64,000 bases of DNA from an uncultured Collinsella sp. (GCA_934668695.1 CAKUOD010000006.1:21020-85019), one strand, 5' to 3'; shown: positions 9,052 to 17,680, counted from the stretch's first letter. The notes: a model not told the origin generated them from the sequence alone. Program-made: numbers and translations.

Positions 9052-10340
9052 TGGCCCGTTTCCCCCTTGTTCCCACGGCACCCGAGCCCGAGCGTGCCAT
9101 TTTAGTTGGTGTTGAGTGGCGCGACAATGCATGGCCGCTCGATCGCTCGCTTGATGAGCTGGAGCGTCTTGCCCACACAGCTGGTGCCCAGTGCGTGGCT
9201 CGCTTGTCTCAGCGTTTGGTAAAGCCGTATCCCAAATCGTTTATCGGTTCCGGTAAGGTAGAGGAGCTTTGCGGCCTGGTACATCGCATGGATGTCGATG
9301 TCGTTATTTTTGATGACGACCTGACGCCCTCGCAGCAGTCCTATTTGGAGAAAGCCGTAGGCGAGCCGGTAAAGATTATCGATCGTACAGCACTGATCCT
9401 GGATATCTTTGGCCTGCATGCTCAGACGCGTGAGGGACGCCTGCAGGTACAGCTGGCACAGCTTCAATACTTGTTGCCTCGCCTGCGTGGCATGTGGAGC
9501 CATCTTGCCAAGGAGCAGACGCGCGGCGGCATCGGCTCACGCTTTGGTCAGGGCGAAAGTCAGCTCGAGGTCGACCGTCGTCTCATTCGTAATAAGATTG
9601 CTGCGCTTCGTCGCGAGCTCAAGCAGGTTGAACAGCGTCGCGATGTTCAATCCAAGAGCCGCATCGAGTCACCGGCGTTTCGCGTCGCGTTAGCCGGTTA
9701 TACCAATGCCGGTAAATCGACGTTGCTCAATCGCCTGACTGGCTCTACGGTACTTTCGCAGGACAAGCTGTTTGCTACGCTCGACCCGACGACGCGTTCG
9801 TATCGCCTGCCCGGCGGTCGCGGCATGACGATTACTGATACCGTCGGCTTTATTCAAAAGCTGCCGCATGGTCTGGTCGATGCCTTTAAATCGACGCTGT
9901 CCGAGGTTTTGGGTGCCGATCTAATTCTCAAAGTCGTAGATGCGTCTGACGAGGACTATGAGCGGCAGCTGGAGGCTGTCGACCGCGTGCTTGATGAGAT
10001 CGGCGCCGGAGAGCGCCTAACGCTGACCGTATTCAATAAAATCGATCTTCTCGATAGCGTTGATCGATTAAGTTTCCGTCGTCGCTATTCCGAGGCTGTG
10101 CTGTTCTCGGCCCAAACGGGCGAGGGACTTGACGATCTCGTCGATCGCATTGCTCGCGAGGCAGCTGCCACCGATGTACTGCTTTCAGCTGACATTCCAT
10201 ATCGTGAAGGTGCGCTCATCACACTCGTGCATGAGCAGGGAACCCTTTTGCACGAGGAATATCTTGAGGATGGCGTTCGCATTGTGGCGAAGTTGCCGGC
10301 TCGTATTGCACCGCGGCTCGAGCGTTATCGCACCGAGTAG
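9051..10340 (+). CDS. hflX: Ribosome-associated GTPase HflX
   Basis: HflX is a GTPase that splits stalled or hibernating ribosomes. The 429-residue product has the N-terminal HflX domain (SFIGSGKVEEL, VIFDDDLTPSQQ, LQVQLAQLQYLLPRLRGMW), a helical linker, then the G domain with G1 ALAGYTNAGKSTLLN, G3 TDTVGFI, and G4 NKIDLL. The start overlaps the miaA stop, giving a miaB-miaA-hflX unit. Its last 16 bases overlap the end of the convergent DUF1624 gene. Confidence 0.95.
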   Translation: MARFPLVPTAPEPERAILVGVEWRDNAWPLDRSLDELERLAHTAGAQCVARLSQRLVKPYPKSFIGSGKVEELCGLVHRMDVDVVIFDDDLTPSQQSYLEKAVGEPVKIIDRTALILDIFGLHAQTREGRLQVQLAQLQYLLPRLRGMWSHLAKEQTRGGIGSRFGQGESQLEVDRRLIRNKIAALRRELKQVEQRRDVQSKSRIESPAFRVALAGYTNAGKSTLLNRLTGSTVLSQDKLFATLDPTTRSYRLPGGRGMTITDTVGFIQKLPHGLVDAFKSTLSEVLGADLILKVVDASDEDYERQLEAVDRVLDEIGAGERLTLTVFNKIDLLDSVDRLSFRRRYSEAVLFSAQTGEGLDDLVDRIAREAAATDVLLSADIPYREGALITLVHEQGTLLHEEYLEDGVRIVAKLPARIAPRLERYRTE

Positions 10341-11029
10341 ACGAGCTCCAAAATGCCCAGAATGATGGGCTGATGCAGCAGATAAAAGGGGAGTGCGTGA
10401 CGTCCAAGGCTGGCGAGCGCCGGCAGGGGGTTGGCGTATGCCCAGCTTGGGACGGTCTTATCGATTCCCTGCGCTATGTGCGCGGCGAAGTATCCTGTAA
10501 GATACATAAAGATAAACGGGATGATGGGGTAGTAATCACCTGAGACAAACCCAGGGCTCGGAAATCCCAGCCACGCCAGGTAGGGGACAGGGTAGGTCGT
10601 TTTGGGGATGCTCCAGGTGAGGGCGAACAACACAAGGCATAGGGGCATGCCCCATCTCGCCGATATCTTCTTAAGGACGGGATCGGTCAACGTCACGATG
10701 CCGGTACATGCGGCCATGCAGTAGATGATGCCAAAATTAACCGAATCGTCGACTGAGACAAGTGTTGTTGCCAACCAGACGACGAGTGCTGCTAAGGCGT
10801 ATTTGGCGGCACGTTTGATATTGTTGCGCGAAAGGGTACACATCCAACCCGCGATAAACAAAAATACCCAGCTGATGCTGGCGCGCCAGATGTCTTGAAA
10901 GACTGACTGGGTAAACCAGGGCATATCCCAGCCGTACAGGTAGGCGAGATCGTAGCAAGCGTGAAAACCTGCCATAGAAATCATCGTAAACCCGCGGACG
11001 GTATCAAAGATGGTGATGCGTTTTTGCAT
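10325..11029 (-). CDS. DUF1624 / heparan-alpha-glucosaminide N-acetyltransferase-like membrane protein
   Basis: The 234-residue, strongly hydrophobic protein begins ITIFDTVRGFTMISMAGFHA, the family's typical 'D-x-RG' first helix, and contains about six to seven transmembrane segments. The C-terminal LPFYLLHQPIILGILELVY is the usual last helix, with an HQP motif. The family includes membrane acyltransferases; the substrate here is unknown. It starts inside the lexA stop (TAATG), so it is translationally coupled to lexA and probably SOS-expressed. Confidence 0.78.
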   Translation of the reverse strand: MQKRITIFDTVRGFTMISMAGFHACYDLAYLYGWDMPWFTQSVFQDIWRASISWVFLFIAGWMCTLSRNNIKRAAKYALAALVVWLATTLVSVDDSVNFGIIYCMAACTGIVTLTDPVLKKISARWGMPLCLVLFALTWSIPKTTYPVPYLAWLGFPSPGFVSGDYYPIIPFIFMYLTGYFAAHIAQGIDKTVPSWAYANPLPALASLGRHALPFYLLHQPIILGILELVYSVR

Positions 11030-11673
11030 TACGAGAACCGGCGCATTAAACCGACAACTTTACCCAAAATAACGGGGTTCGTCGCATAGATAGGCTCCAT
11101 AGTGTCGTTCTCGGGCTGCAAGCGCACGCGCCCCTGCTCCTTGTAGAACGTCTTGACGGTCGCTGAACCATCAATCATGGCCACGACAATTTCGCCGTTC
11201 ATGGCACTCTTTTGTTCACGGACGATGATGTAATCGCCATTGAAGATGCCGACATTGATCATTGAGCTCCCATGCACCTCAAGGATAAAGGAACCCTGAT
11301 CAGTGGCGATTTCGGTCGGGATAGTAAACGTGTCTTCGATATTCTGCTCGGCTAGAATGGGAATCCCAGCCGCGACGCGACCAACGAGCGGTAGCGAGAC
11401 CGTTCCGCGAGGTGCGGTGGGCTCGTCAGATTTAGAAATTGAGACAGAGGAACCGTCCTCGTTAAAGAGTTCCAGGGCGCGCGGTTTGGTGGCATCGCGC
11501 TTGAGTAGCCCGCGCGCCTCCAGGGCAGAGAGATGGGCGTGCACGGTGCTGGGGGAGGAAAGGCCCACGGCAGAAGCCATCTCGCGCACGCTGGGCGGAT
11601 AACCCTTCTCCTGCTGATATTCCTTGATGAAGTCGTAAATTTGCTGCTGACGCTTGGTAATTTTGCGAGCCAT
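11029..11673 (-). CDS. lexA: LexA repressor
   Basis: The SOS repressor, a DNA-binding winged helix joined to a self-cleaving S24 peptidase domain. The 214-residue product has KRQQQIYDFIKEYQQEKGYP and the recognition segment SVREMASAVGLSSPSTVHAH, the cleavage site in LVGRVAAGIPI (Ala102-Gly103), catalytic Ser137 in EVHGSSMINVG and Lys174 in ATVKTFYKE. The usual Asp before SM is Ser136 here. The start MARKITKR at 11673 follows AAAGGA; an earlier in-frame codon at 11778 would run through the operators. Confidence 0.96.
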   Translation of the reverse strand: MARKITKRQQQIYDFIKEYQQEKGYPPSVREMASAVGLSSPSTVHAHLSALEARGLLKRDATKPRALELFNEDGSSVSISKSDEPTAPRGTVSLPLVGRVAAGIPILAEQNIEDTFTIPTEIATDQGSFILEVHGSSMINVGIFNGDYIIVREQKSAMNGEIVVAMIDGSATVKTFYKEQGRVRLQPENDTMEPIYATNPVILGKVVGLMRRFS

Positions 11674-11696
11674 CAGGGCATCCTTTCTACCCATGT

Positions 11697-11766
11697 CAAA
11701 CAAATGTTCGAATTTTGCTTGACAGGAACAACTGTTCGAAGATAATAATAACCGAACATTCGTTCT
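11697..11766. promoter_or_regulatory. Three LexA operators and divergent promoter between lexA and the LysM gene
   Basis: Three copies of the CGAAC-N4-GTTCG pattern: CAAACaaatGTTCG at 11697-11710, GGAACaactGTTCG at 11725-11738, and CGAACattcGTTCT at 11753-11766, spaced 28 bases apart. On the plus strand TTGACA (11719-11724) with TAATAA (11743-11748) forms a promoter whose spacer is filled by the middle operator, so LexA would block the LysM gene directly. The lexA promoter itself is less clear. Confidence 0.75.
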
Positions 11767-11833
11767 CGCGCTAGACATTTTTGTCCGCGCGGCTTGATAA
11801 AACTGTTCTCAGCAAAACACGCGAGAGGAGAAC

Positions 11834-12286
11834 ATGATGAACGCAACGAATATGGTCCAGGGTAACCTTGCCCTTAAGCTCGAGACGCCTGCAGTACCTA
11901 CTTTTACGGTTGTTCAGGGTGGCCGCTCCGGCATTCAGCCTTTGACCGTAAAGCCTGCTCGCAATCAGCAGGCTGTAGTCGCGCCGGCCCGCGTTTCCCT
12001 GAAGGTTCCGACGATTGTCGCCGTCGCCGTTGCGCTTGCGCTCTTCTTTGTCCTCGCTACGTCGGTCTTTAGCGCTCGTCACGCCGCGTATGCCGAGTCC
12101 GTTTCCAACATTACCTACGAGACCATTCGCGTTCAAGCTGGCGATTCTCTTTGGTCGCTTGCCGAGGAATATCCAATCGAAGGCCTTTCCACGCAAGAGA
12201 CTTCTGACATGATCCGTAATGTCAATCATCTGGAGCATGGTTCGCTCGCCGCCGGTGCGCATCTTAAGGTTCCTGCTCGTTCGTAA
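11834..12286 (+). CDS. LysM-domain membrane protein, likely SOS cell-division inhibitor (YneA/ChiZ-like)
   Basis: The 150-residue protein has a cytoplasmic N-terminal stretch of about 55 residues, one transmembrane helix (TIVAVAVALALFFVLATSVF), and an extracytoplasmic LysM-like domain (IRVQAGDSLWSLAEEYPIE through HLKVPA). Divergence from lexA across SOS boxes, with nrdR next, is the arrangement of B. subtilis yneA and mycobacterial Rv2719c (chiZ), which delay division after DNA damage. Function is inferred from context and architecture. ATG 11837 is an equally good start, being better spaced from GAGAGGAG. Confidence 0.72.
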   Translation: MMNATNMVQGNLALKLETPAVPTFTVVQGGRSGIQPLTVKPARNQQAVVAPARVSLKVPTIVAVAVALALFFVLATSVFSARHAAYAESVSNITYETIRVQAGDSLWSLAEEYPIEGLSTQETSDMIRNVNHLEHGSLAAGAHLKVPARS

Positions 12287-12300
12287 TCATTATCGCGCTG

Positions 12301-12342
12301 CGCATGGTACCCTTGTTATCGTTTAAGAGGAGGTACCATGCG
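12301..12342 (+). promoter_or_regulatory. Inverted repeat covering the nrdR start codon
   Basis: CGCATGGTACC (12301-12311) is exactly complementary to GGTACCATGCG (12332-12342), which includes the nrdR ATG (12338-12340). The Shine-Dalgarno AGAGGAGG (12326-12333) is in the loop and the stem edge. In the mRNA the hairpin would hide the initiation site, or the palindrome may be a DNA operator. Confidence 0.5.
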
Positions 12343-12781
12343 CTGTCCCAAATGCGGCAAGGCACATACCCGCGTCGTTGATTCTCGTATGCAGGAGTCA
12401 AATAACACCATTAAGCGCCGTCGCGAATGTTGCTCGTGTAACTACCGCTTTACAACGTTCGAGCGATGCGAAGACCCAATCGAGGTCATTAAGTCAGACG
12501 GAACCAAGCAGCGGTTTGATCGCAATAAGCTGCTCGTCGGCTTGATGCGCGCCACCATCAAGCGCGATATCGACACTAAGAAGCTCAATGAGATTATCGA
12601 CGACATCGAGGTCGAGCTGCGCTCTCGCACACTGACGGCCGTCACGTCCCATGAGTTGGGTGACATGGTGCTCAAGCGCTTGGCCAAGATCGACAAGGTG
12701 GCCTACATTCGCTTTGCCTCGGTCTACCGCGATTTCAAAGACGTCGATGAGTTTCTGCAAGAGCTCGACAAGCTAAGGTGA
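12338..12781 (+). CDS. nrdR: Transcriptional repressor NrdR
   Basis: NrdR senses ATP/dATP and represses ribonucleotide reductase genes. The 147-residue protein has an N-terminal zinc ribbon with Cys3-Cys6 (MRCPKCG) and Cys31-Cys34 ([14 protein letters not shown]), then an ATP-cone domain beginning [20 protein letters not shown]. It lies just downstream of the LysM gene near lexA, as in mycobacteria. dut follows after 4 bases, so two nucleotide-metabolism genes are paired. Confidence 0.95.
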   Translation: MRCPKCGKAHTRVVDSRMQESNNTIKRRRECCSCNYRFTTFERCEDPIEVIKSDGTKQRFDRNKLLVGLMRATIKRDIDTKKLNEIIDDIEVELRSRTLTAVTSHELGDMVLKRLAKIDKVAYIRFASVYRDFKDVDEFLQELDKLR

Positions 12782-12785
12782 TTCC

Positions 12786-13229
12786 ATGTCCAACATTACC
12801 GTCAACATAAAGCGTCTCGACCCCACCGTTGAGCTTCCCAAATACGCCCATCCCACCGATGCCGGCTTGGATCTACGCTCCAACGAAGACTGCGTCCTGA
12901 AGCCCTTCGAACGCCGTCTGGTCTCTACGGGGCTGGCCATCGCCCTGCCCGATGGCTACGCCGGCTTCGTCCAGCCCCGCAGCGGCTTGGCCATCAAGCA
13001 GGGCCTGTCTATAGTCAACACGCCGGGCCTCATCGACGCCCACTACCGAGGTGAGCTCAAAGTCATCCTCATTAACCTAGACCCCACGAACAACATCCAA
13101 ATCAACAAAGGCGACCGCATAGCCCAACTCGTCATCCAAGAAGTCCCCACGGTCAACCTCATAGAAGTAGAAGAACTAGACGAAACCGACCGAGGAGCCG
13201 GCGGTTTCGGTTCTAGCGGCGTATTGTAA
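12786..13229 (+). CDS. dut: Deoxyuridine 5'-triphosphate nucleotidohydrolase (dUTPase)
   Basis: Hydrolyses dUTP to dUMP and pyrophosphate, keeping uracil out of DNA and feeding dTMP synthesis. All five trimeric dUTPase motifs are visible in the 147-residue product: [40 protein letters not shown] and the terminal [10 protein letters not shown]. The ribosome site AAGGTG overlaps the end of nrdR. The second half uses codons such as ATA and CTA that are rare in its neighbours. Confidence 0.96.
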   Translation: MSNITVNIKRLDPTVELPKYAHPTDAGLDLRSNEDCVLKPFERRLVSTGLAIALPDGYAGFVQPRSGLAIKQGLSIVNTPGLIDAHYRGELKVILINLDPTNNIQINKGDRIAQLVIQEVPTVNLIEVEELDETDRGAGGFGSSGVL

Positions 13230-13255
13230 TGTCCGCTCACCCGTGGGAGGCCCCT

Positions 13256-13323
13256 ATATATCATTCCATGCTCAAACATTCTCGCGTCGCTTCGCTCGCT
13301 GCGAAACTGCGCGTGGAACGATA
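13256..13323. repeat. Intergenic palindromic repeat, copy 1
   Basis: This 68-base sequence reappears in inverted orientation at about 13526-13583. The two are identical over most of their length; copy 1 carries about 9 extra bases in the GTCGCTTCGCTCGC stretch. Its ends (ATCATTCCA and TGGAACGAT) are themselves complementary, so each copy can fold. Confidence 0.7.
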
Positions 13324-13375
13324 TGTGAGAGAGGCGTGCGGGCGGCTACTCGCTTGAAACAATATTTACTTTTCT

Positions 13376-13424
13376 AGTAAGCCGATTCGACAAAGGGGCT
13401 GTCCCTTTGTCGAATCGGCTTACT
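13376..13424 (+). terminator. Long hairpin (terminator) downstream of dut
   Basis: A perfect 22-bp stem (13376-13397 with 13403-13424) with a 5-base GCTGT loop, followed by GTATTTATATTTT. The stem is longer than typical terminators. It probably ends the nrdR-dut transcript, but could also be part of the repeat cluster around it. Confidence 0.65.
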
Positions 13425-13502
13425 GTATTTATATTTTCCTGTTTTACCTTTGCAGGTTCTAATGGAGGGGATACCGAAGTAGCTGCTAGTAAGTAAACGC
13501 AG

Positions 13503-13604
13503 CCGCTCTGCCGGAGCCGCCCTTATATCGTTCCACGCGCAGTTTCGCAGCGAAGCGAGAATGTTTGAGCATGGAATGATATAAGGGCGGCTCCGGCAGA
13601 GCGG
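13503..13604. repeat. Large hairpin repeat element, copy 2
   Basis: Bases 13503-13535 pair with 13572-13604 over 33 positions with a single G-T wobble, enclosing the inverted copy of the 13256-13323 core. The whole 102-base unit would form a very stable stem. It sits immediately before the end of the minus-strand glycosyltransferase gene. There is no coding potential. Confidence 0.75.
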
Positions 13605-13615
13605 CGGACATTCGA

Positions 13616-14917
13616 CTAGCGGATATGCGCGGGTTTGCCGCCCCAGTAGAAGCGGCAGAAGGCTCGTTTGCGCTTTTGGGGTTTGCTTACGAGCTCCATG
13701 GTTGCGATGGCTATGTCTTCGGCTGCGTGGGGACGGCGCAGCACTTCGCCGTTGATGAGCAGTGCCTTGAGCGACTCAGGATGATCGTGGAGATGACGCA
13801 ACGTCACGATGAGCTCTCGTGCGGTGGTGACATGCATGCTGGCGCCCATGCCGGTGAGCATGGTAGTGTTGGCCTTTTCCTGGCCATAGGACTTGCCCAG
13901 CAGGATCATCGGCAGGTGTGCGCACAGGCATTCGGTGACGGTGAGTCCGCCCGATTTGAGGATTGCCAGGTCGCACCCGTGCATGAGGGCCGCCATGTCG
14001 TCGACATAGTCCAACACCGTGACGTTCTCGAGCTTCATGGCATCGAAGAGCGTCTTCAGCCGGGTGGCATACTCCACGTCTTTGCCCGGCAAAAAGACAA
14101 AGTGCATGTCTTCGAAGCTGCGCAGGAAGGGGAGGGTGCGGTCCATCTCCGCGCGAAAGCGGACGTAAGGCTGAGGCAAGCTGGCACCGGCCATTACCAG
14201 CACGACGGTCTTGTCGGTGGGGAGGTTGAACTTGGCTAGCTCTTCCTCGCGATCGTAATCCGTGTCGAATCCGGCGCGAATAGGAATGCCGGTAATGCGA
14301 ATCTTTGCCTCGAGCACCTTGCGCGGACGCAGCGTTTCGGCCATAAATTCGTTGGCAACACAGAATAGATCGGTGTCCTTGTGGGGCCACCAGCCCTCGA
14401 CTTCGTAGTCGGTCGGCACGCAGATGACCGGATAATCGATACCCGTAATTACGCGGGCGCCCACGGCGACATTGGCTGCTGTGATGTGCGTTGCGACCAC
14501 AGCTATGGGCCTGCGGCTACGAATATATTCGTTGAAGGCGGGGAACATAATTCGCGACCATGCCGTGCCGCCACCCCAGAGCAGATGTCCCGTAAGCGTA
14601 TATCGCCAGGTCAGGTCGTAAATGGGGCGCGTGGCTCCCGTAAAAGAAGCCGCGGTTTTATTGCCGTCGAATTTAATACGTCCAAAATCAAGGATATCGA
14701 GTACTTCAATCTCAACATCCTCGGGGATGCCATTGGTGCCGCGGATGAGGTCGAATGCCTGCGCAATCGCATTTGCGGCGGCCTTGTGGCCCGAGCCGAC
14801 CGAGGCGTGCACGATGGTCACGAGAGGTTTTTGCTGAGCCAAGAGCGTTGTTTTCTTCGATTGGGGAGTGCCGAGCGTAAGCAGGGGAGCGTCGTCGCTC
14901 GTCTGCGTCTGATCCAT
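13616..14917 (-). CDS. MGDG synthase/UgtP-family glycosyltransferase (processive diacylglycerol glucosyltransferase-like)
   Basis: A GT-B glycosyltransferase of the monogalactosyldiacylglycerol-synthase/UgtP family, which transfers sugar from a UDP-sugar to diacylglycerol for glycolipids and lipoteichoic-acid anchors. The 433-residue product has the N-terminal acceptor-binding IVHASVGSGHKAAANAIAQA, a middle ICVPTDYEVEGWWP segment, and the C-terminal donor-binding AILKSGGLTVTECL. ATG 14917 is chosen because AGGGGAG precedes it by 7 bases; 13 further upstream codons lack a ribosome site. The sugar and acceptor cannot be told from sequence. Confidence 0.82.
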   Translation of the reverse strand: MDQTQTSDDAPLLTLGTPQSKKTTLLAQQKPLVTIVHASVGSGHKAAANAIAQAFDLIRGTNGIPEDVEIEVLDILDFGRIKFDGNKTAASFTGATRPIYDLTWRYTLTGHLLWGGGTAWSRIMFPAFNEYIRSRRPIAVVATHITAANVAVGARVITGIDYPVICVPTDYEVEGWWPHKDTDLFCVANEFMAETLRPRKVLEAKIRITGIPIRAGFDTDYDREEELAKFNLPTDKTVVLVMAGASLPQPYVRFRAEMDRTLPFLRSFEDMHFVFLPGKDVEYATRLKTLFDAMKLENVTVLDYVDDMAALMHGCDLAILKSGGLTVTECLCAHLPMILLGKSYGQEKANTTMLTGMGASMHVTTARELIVTLRHLHDHPESLKALLINGEVLRRPHAAEDIAIATMELVSKPQKRKRAFCRFYWGGKPAHIR

Positions 14918-15035
14918 CGATAACTCCCCTTCGACGTTGTAACACGGATTTATCATTGTAGTGCATGAGTGTCACGTTCACGTAAATTTGGGTATGAGCG
15001 CAAAGAACGACAACGTTTTGGCGAGAGGACTCTTC

Positions 15036-15974
15036 ATGACTACCGATCAGACGATTGATGTTGCGATTATCGGCGGAGGCCCCGCGGGCTATGCTGCCGC
15101 CATTTATGCGGCGCGTGCCAACCTGACGACGACTGTCCTTGAGCAGGGCATGTCGGGCGGACAGATCGCTACGAGCAACGAGATTGAGAATTACCCTGGC
15201 ATTCCGCTGCTAAGTGGTGCTGAGCTGGGTGAACGTTTTCAGCAGCATGCAGAGGGCCTGGGAGCTCGGGTTGAATGGAGTATGGTGACGGGTATCGATT
15301 ACGATGCCGATTCCGCGCTGTTTACCGTTCACCACGATATGTGCGACACGGCTGCAAGGAGTGTCATCGCGTGCATGGGAGCCACGCCGCGTCCGGCTGG
15401 CTTTGTTGGCGAGGACACGTATCGCGGTCGTGGCGTTTCGTATTGCGCGACGTGTGACGGCATGTTCTTCCGTGGCAAGCAGGTCTTTGTGATCGGAGGC
15501 GGCAATTCGGCATGCGAGGAGGCGCTGTTCCTGTCCGACATTGCCAGCAACGTGACCATCGTGCTGCGTCGCGATCAGTTCCGTGCACCCGAGGGCGTTG
15601 TGAATAAGGTTCTTGCTAAGGACAATATTTCAGTTAGGTACCAAACTAGTATTGTTGAGCTTTCTGGTGAAGCGATGCCCACGACAATCACATTCAAGGA
15701 CAATTCAACTGGTGAAATGCACACTGAGTCCTTTGAACCTGGCTCATTTGGCATATTTGTCTTTACGGGGACGCAACCACATACCGAGCTTGTTGAGCAT
15801 CTAGTCGACCTGGCTCCCGACGGCGGCATTGTCACCGACGATTCGATGGCCACCCGTACACCTGGTCTATTTGCCGCTGGCGATATCCGCTCCAAGCGTT
15901 TACGCCAGGTTGTGACCGCCGTTTCGGACGGAGCCATAGCAGCAACGAGCGCATACGCGTTTCTCCGTGGATAA
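15036..15974 (+). CDS. trxB: Thioredoxin reductase (FAD/NADPH)
   Basis: A flavoprotein reducing thioredoxin with NADPH. The 312-residue product has the FAD fingerprint IIGGGPAGYAAAIYAARA, the redox pair in SYCATCDGMFF, the NADPH fingerprint VIGGGNSACEEALFLS and the C-terminal FAD motif LFAAGDIRSKRLRQV. ATG 15036 follows GAGAGGA; an upstream in-frame ATG at 14961 adds 25 residues unlike the family. Bases 15620-15780 look less codon-biased than the flanks, though the protein is intact. Confidence 0.94.
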   Translation: MTTDQTIDVAIIGGGPAGYAAAIYAARANLTTTVLEQGMSGGQIATSNEIENYPGIPLLSGAELGERFQQHAEGLGARVEWSMVTGIDYDADSALFTVHHDMCDTAARSVIACMGATPRPAGFVGEDTYRGRGVSYCATCDGMFFRGKQVFVIGGGNSACEEALFLSDIASNVTIVLRRDQFRAPEGVVNKVLAKDNISVRYQTSIVELSGEAMPTTITFKDNSTGEMHTESFEPGSFGIFVFTGTQPHTELVEHLVDLAPDGGIVTDDSMATRTPGLFAAGDIRSKRLRQVVTAVSDGAIAATSAYAFLRG

Positions 15975-16018
15975 GTACGATAATATATCTTATGTAAGGT
16001 TGCTATCTTTAAACAAAG

Positions 16019-16056
16019 TGGTTGGACGATGCATCAATGTGTTGTCCAACCAATTT
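16019..16056 (+). terminator. Terminator after trxB
   Basis: TGGTTGGAC (16019-16027) pairs exactly with GTCCAACCA (16044-16052) around a 16-base loop, followed by ATTTTA. It lies 45 bases after the trxB stop. Confidence 0.65.
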
Positions 16057-16128
16057 TACTTGCCGGCTATGTGGTATGTAAAACTAGATAACCTAGAATA
16101 CAATATAGAAAATGAACGGAGGACCTTT

Positions 16129-16740
16129 ATGAACCACGTTAAACACGTTATTCCGATGTCCGATTCGTCGGTCAGCATTAAGCCTGAGGATATTCAGCCC
16201 ACTGTGCTGCCCGATGCATTTATTCAGTCCGAAATCGTGCGCAAACTCAATACGTTGAGTCTGCCGCGCTATGACCAGTTGCCCAATGTGACGCTCTACC
16301 GCGACCAGGTTATTGAGTATGTTGCGCTGTGGATGGAGCCGCTGTCCATTTGCGTTGAGCACCCTGTCATTACGCCATCGATGATCAATAACTACGTGAA
16401 GGTCGGCCTGGTGCCTGCTCCGGTCAAAAAGCAATATGGCCGCGAGCAGATTGCCCGCCTGATCGCTATCTGCCTCTTTAAGCAGGTCTTACCTATTGCT
16501 GCGGTGCAGGCACTCTTTAACATTCAGCGTTTGAGCTACGATGCCCCGACGGCCTTCGATTATGTGGTCGATCAGCTCGAGGCATCGATTCGTTCGGCGT
16601 TTTCCGTCGAGCAGACGCCGGTTCCCGATACGGCGCATCAGGTAACGCGTGAGTCGCTGCTTGTGCGCAGTGCGGTTTCATCCTTCGTTTCGAAAGCGTA
16701 CCTGATGAGCTATCTAAAGTTTAATGGGTTTAATAGCTAG
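16129..16740 (+). CDS. DUF1836 protein (MerR-like HTH regulator candidate)
   Basis: A 203-residue protein whose central part, from NVTLYRDQVIEYVALWMEPL through PSMINNYVKVGLVPAPVKKQ to ICLFKQVLPIAAVQALF, is the DUF1836 domain. The domain resembles a MerR-type DNA-binding fold and is taken to be regulatory. ATG 16129 is preceded by GGAGG; an in-frame ATG at 15967 would overlap trxB and run through its terminator. The leader contains ACTAGATA, also the half-site of the palindrome before degV (17734-17772). Confidence 0.75.
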   Translation: MNHVKHVIPMSDSSVSIKPEDIQPTVLPDAFIQSEIVRKLNTLSLPRYDQLPNVTLYRDQVIEYVALWMEPLSICVEHPVITPSMINNYVKVGLVPAPVKKQYGREQIARLIAICLFKQVLPIAAVQALFNIQRLSYDAPTAFDYVVDQLEASIRSAFSVEQTPVPDTAHQVTRESLLVRSAVSSFVSKAYLMSYLKFNGFNS

Positions 16741-16752
16741 CCGACGTATAAA

Positions 16753-16800
16753 ACGGGCGGAACAAAGGGCTATCTGCCACTTTGTCCCGCCCGTATTTTT
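16753..16800. terminator. Terminator between the DUF1836 gene and degV
   Basis: ACGGGCGGaACAAAG pairs with CTTTGTcCCGCCCGT (one mismatch), followed by ATTTTT. The genes on both sides converge here, and the stem may serve both strands. Confidence 0.75.
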
Positions 16801-16813
16801 GCTTGGTTGGACG

Positions 16814-17680
16814 TTATTGGCCCGAAGCCACGCCCATGCCGTAGCCGATAATGAGCCCATGCATTTCGGCATAGTATGAATCTAGCCCGTTACAGGGCAT
16901 GATGATAGTCTTGGAGCCTGGCCAGCGCTCCACAATTCGGCTGGCAAGTGCTTGGGCGCCTGCCTCATTCTCGACATGGTCGATAACGACCTCGCCGCCC
17001 GTAAAACCTTCGGCTTCCATGGTGTCGATAATCTTGTTGAGCATCTTCTTTTCGCCACGCGTGTGTCCGACGAGTTCGATTTTACCGGCTTCACTCGCCG
17101 TGCCCAAAATGCGAATATTGAGCTTGTTGGCAATGACGCCGGCTGCCTTAGGGATACGTCCGGCTTTGGCCAGGTTTTCGTAATTGCACAAGCTGAAGAG
17201 GATTTTGCTGTTCTGCTCAAGGCTATCGAAGTATGCGCAAGCGTCCTCGAATGAGACATCCGGATTGCTTGCAAGATAGCGGTCGAACAGCAAGAAAATG
17301 AGGTCCATTTTGCCGCCAGCCGCGCGCGAATTGACTAGATGAATCTGCCGGTCGGGCTCCTCGGCAAGAACCATATCGCGAGCCGTGGCTGCTGCGTTGT
17401 AGCTGCCCGACACGCCCTCAGAGATTGGCATGCAGATGGTCTTGTCTGCCAATTTGAAGAGCTCGGCCCACTCCCCTACGCTGGGACAAGCGCTCGAAGA
17501 AGCGTTCGTCTCCGCCTGAACAGCGCAGTTGAGCTCATGAACATCGAGTGAAAGGTCATCGATGAATTCACGCTCCCCCACTCGAATTTTGAGGGGCGCA
17601 AATGCAAAGGTGGTATGGGGCGCGGTCGGTTGCCAATCGCGGAGGTTGCAGCTTGAATCTGAGATAAGTGCCCAGCTCAT
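16814..17680 (-). CDS. DegV family fatty-acid-binding protein
   Basis: DegV (FakB-type) proteins bind a fatty acid and present it to the kinase FakA. The 288-residue product begins ALISDSSCNLRDW, with the DegV 'DSS' motif, and has the phosphate-loop-like ISEGVSGSYNAAATA and VNSRAAGGKMDLI segments. AAAGGA precedes the start. It stands alone between terminators, with a 16-bp palindrome upstream. No fakA is in the window, so a FakB role rests on the family. Confidence 0.85.
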   Translation of the reverse strand: MSWALISDSSCNLRDWQPTAPHTTFAFAPLKIRVGEREFIDDLSLDVHELNCAVQAETNASSSACPSVGEWAELFKLADKTICMPISEGVSGSYNAAATARDMVLAEEPDRQIHLVNSRAAGGKMDLIFLLFDRYLASNPDVSFEDACAYFDSLEQNSKILFSLCNYENLAKAGRIPKAAGVIANKLNIRILGTASEAGKIELVGHTRGEKKMLNKIIDTMEAEGFTGGEVVIDHVENEAGAQALASRIVERWPGSKTIIMPCNGLDSYYAEMHGLIIGYGMGVASGQ

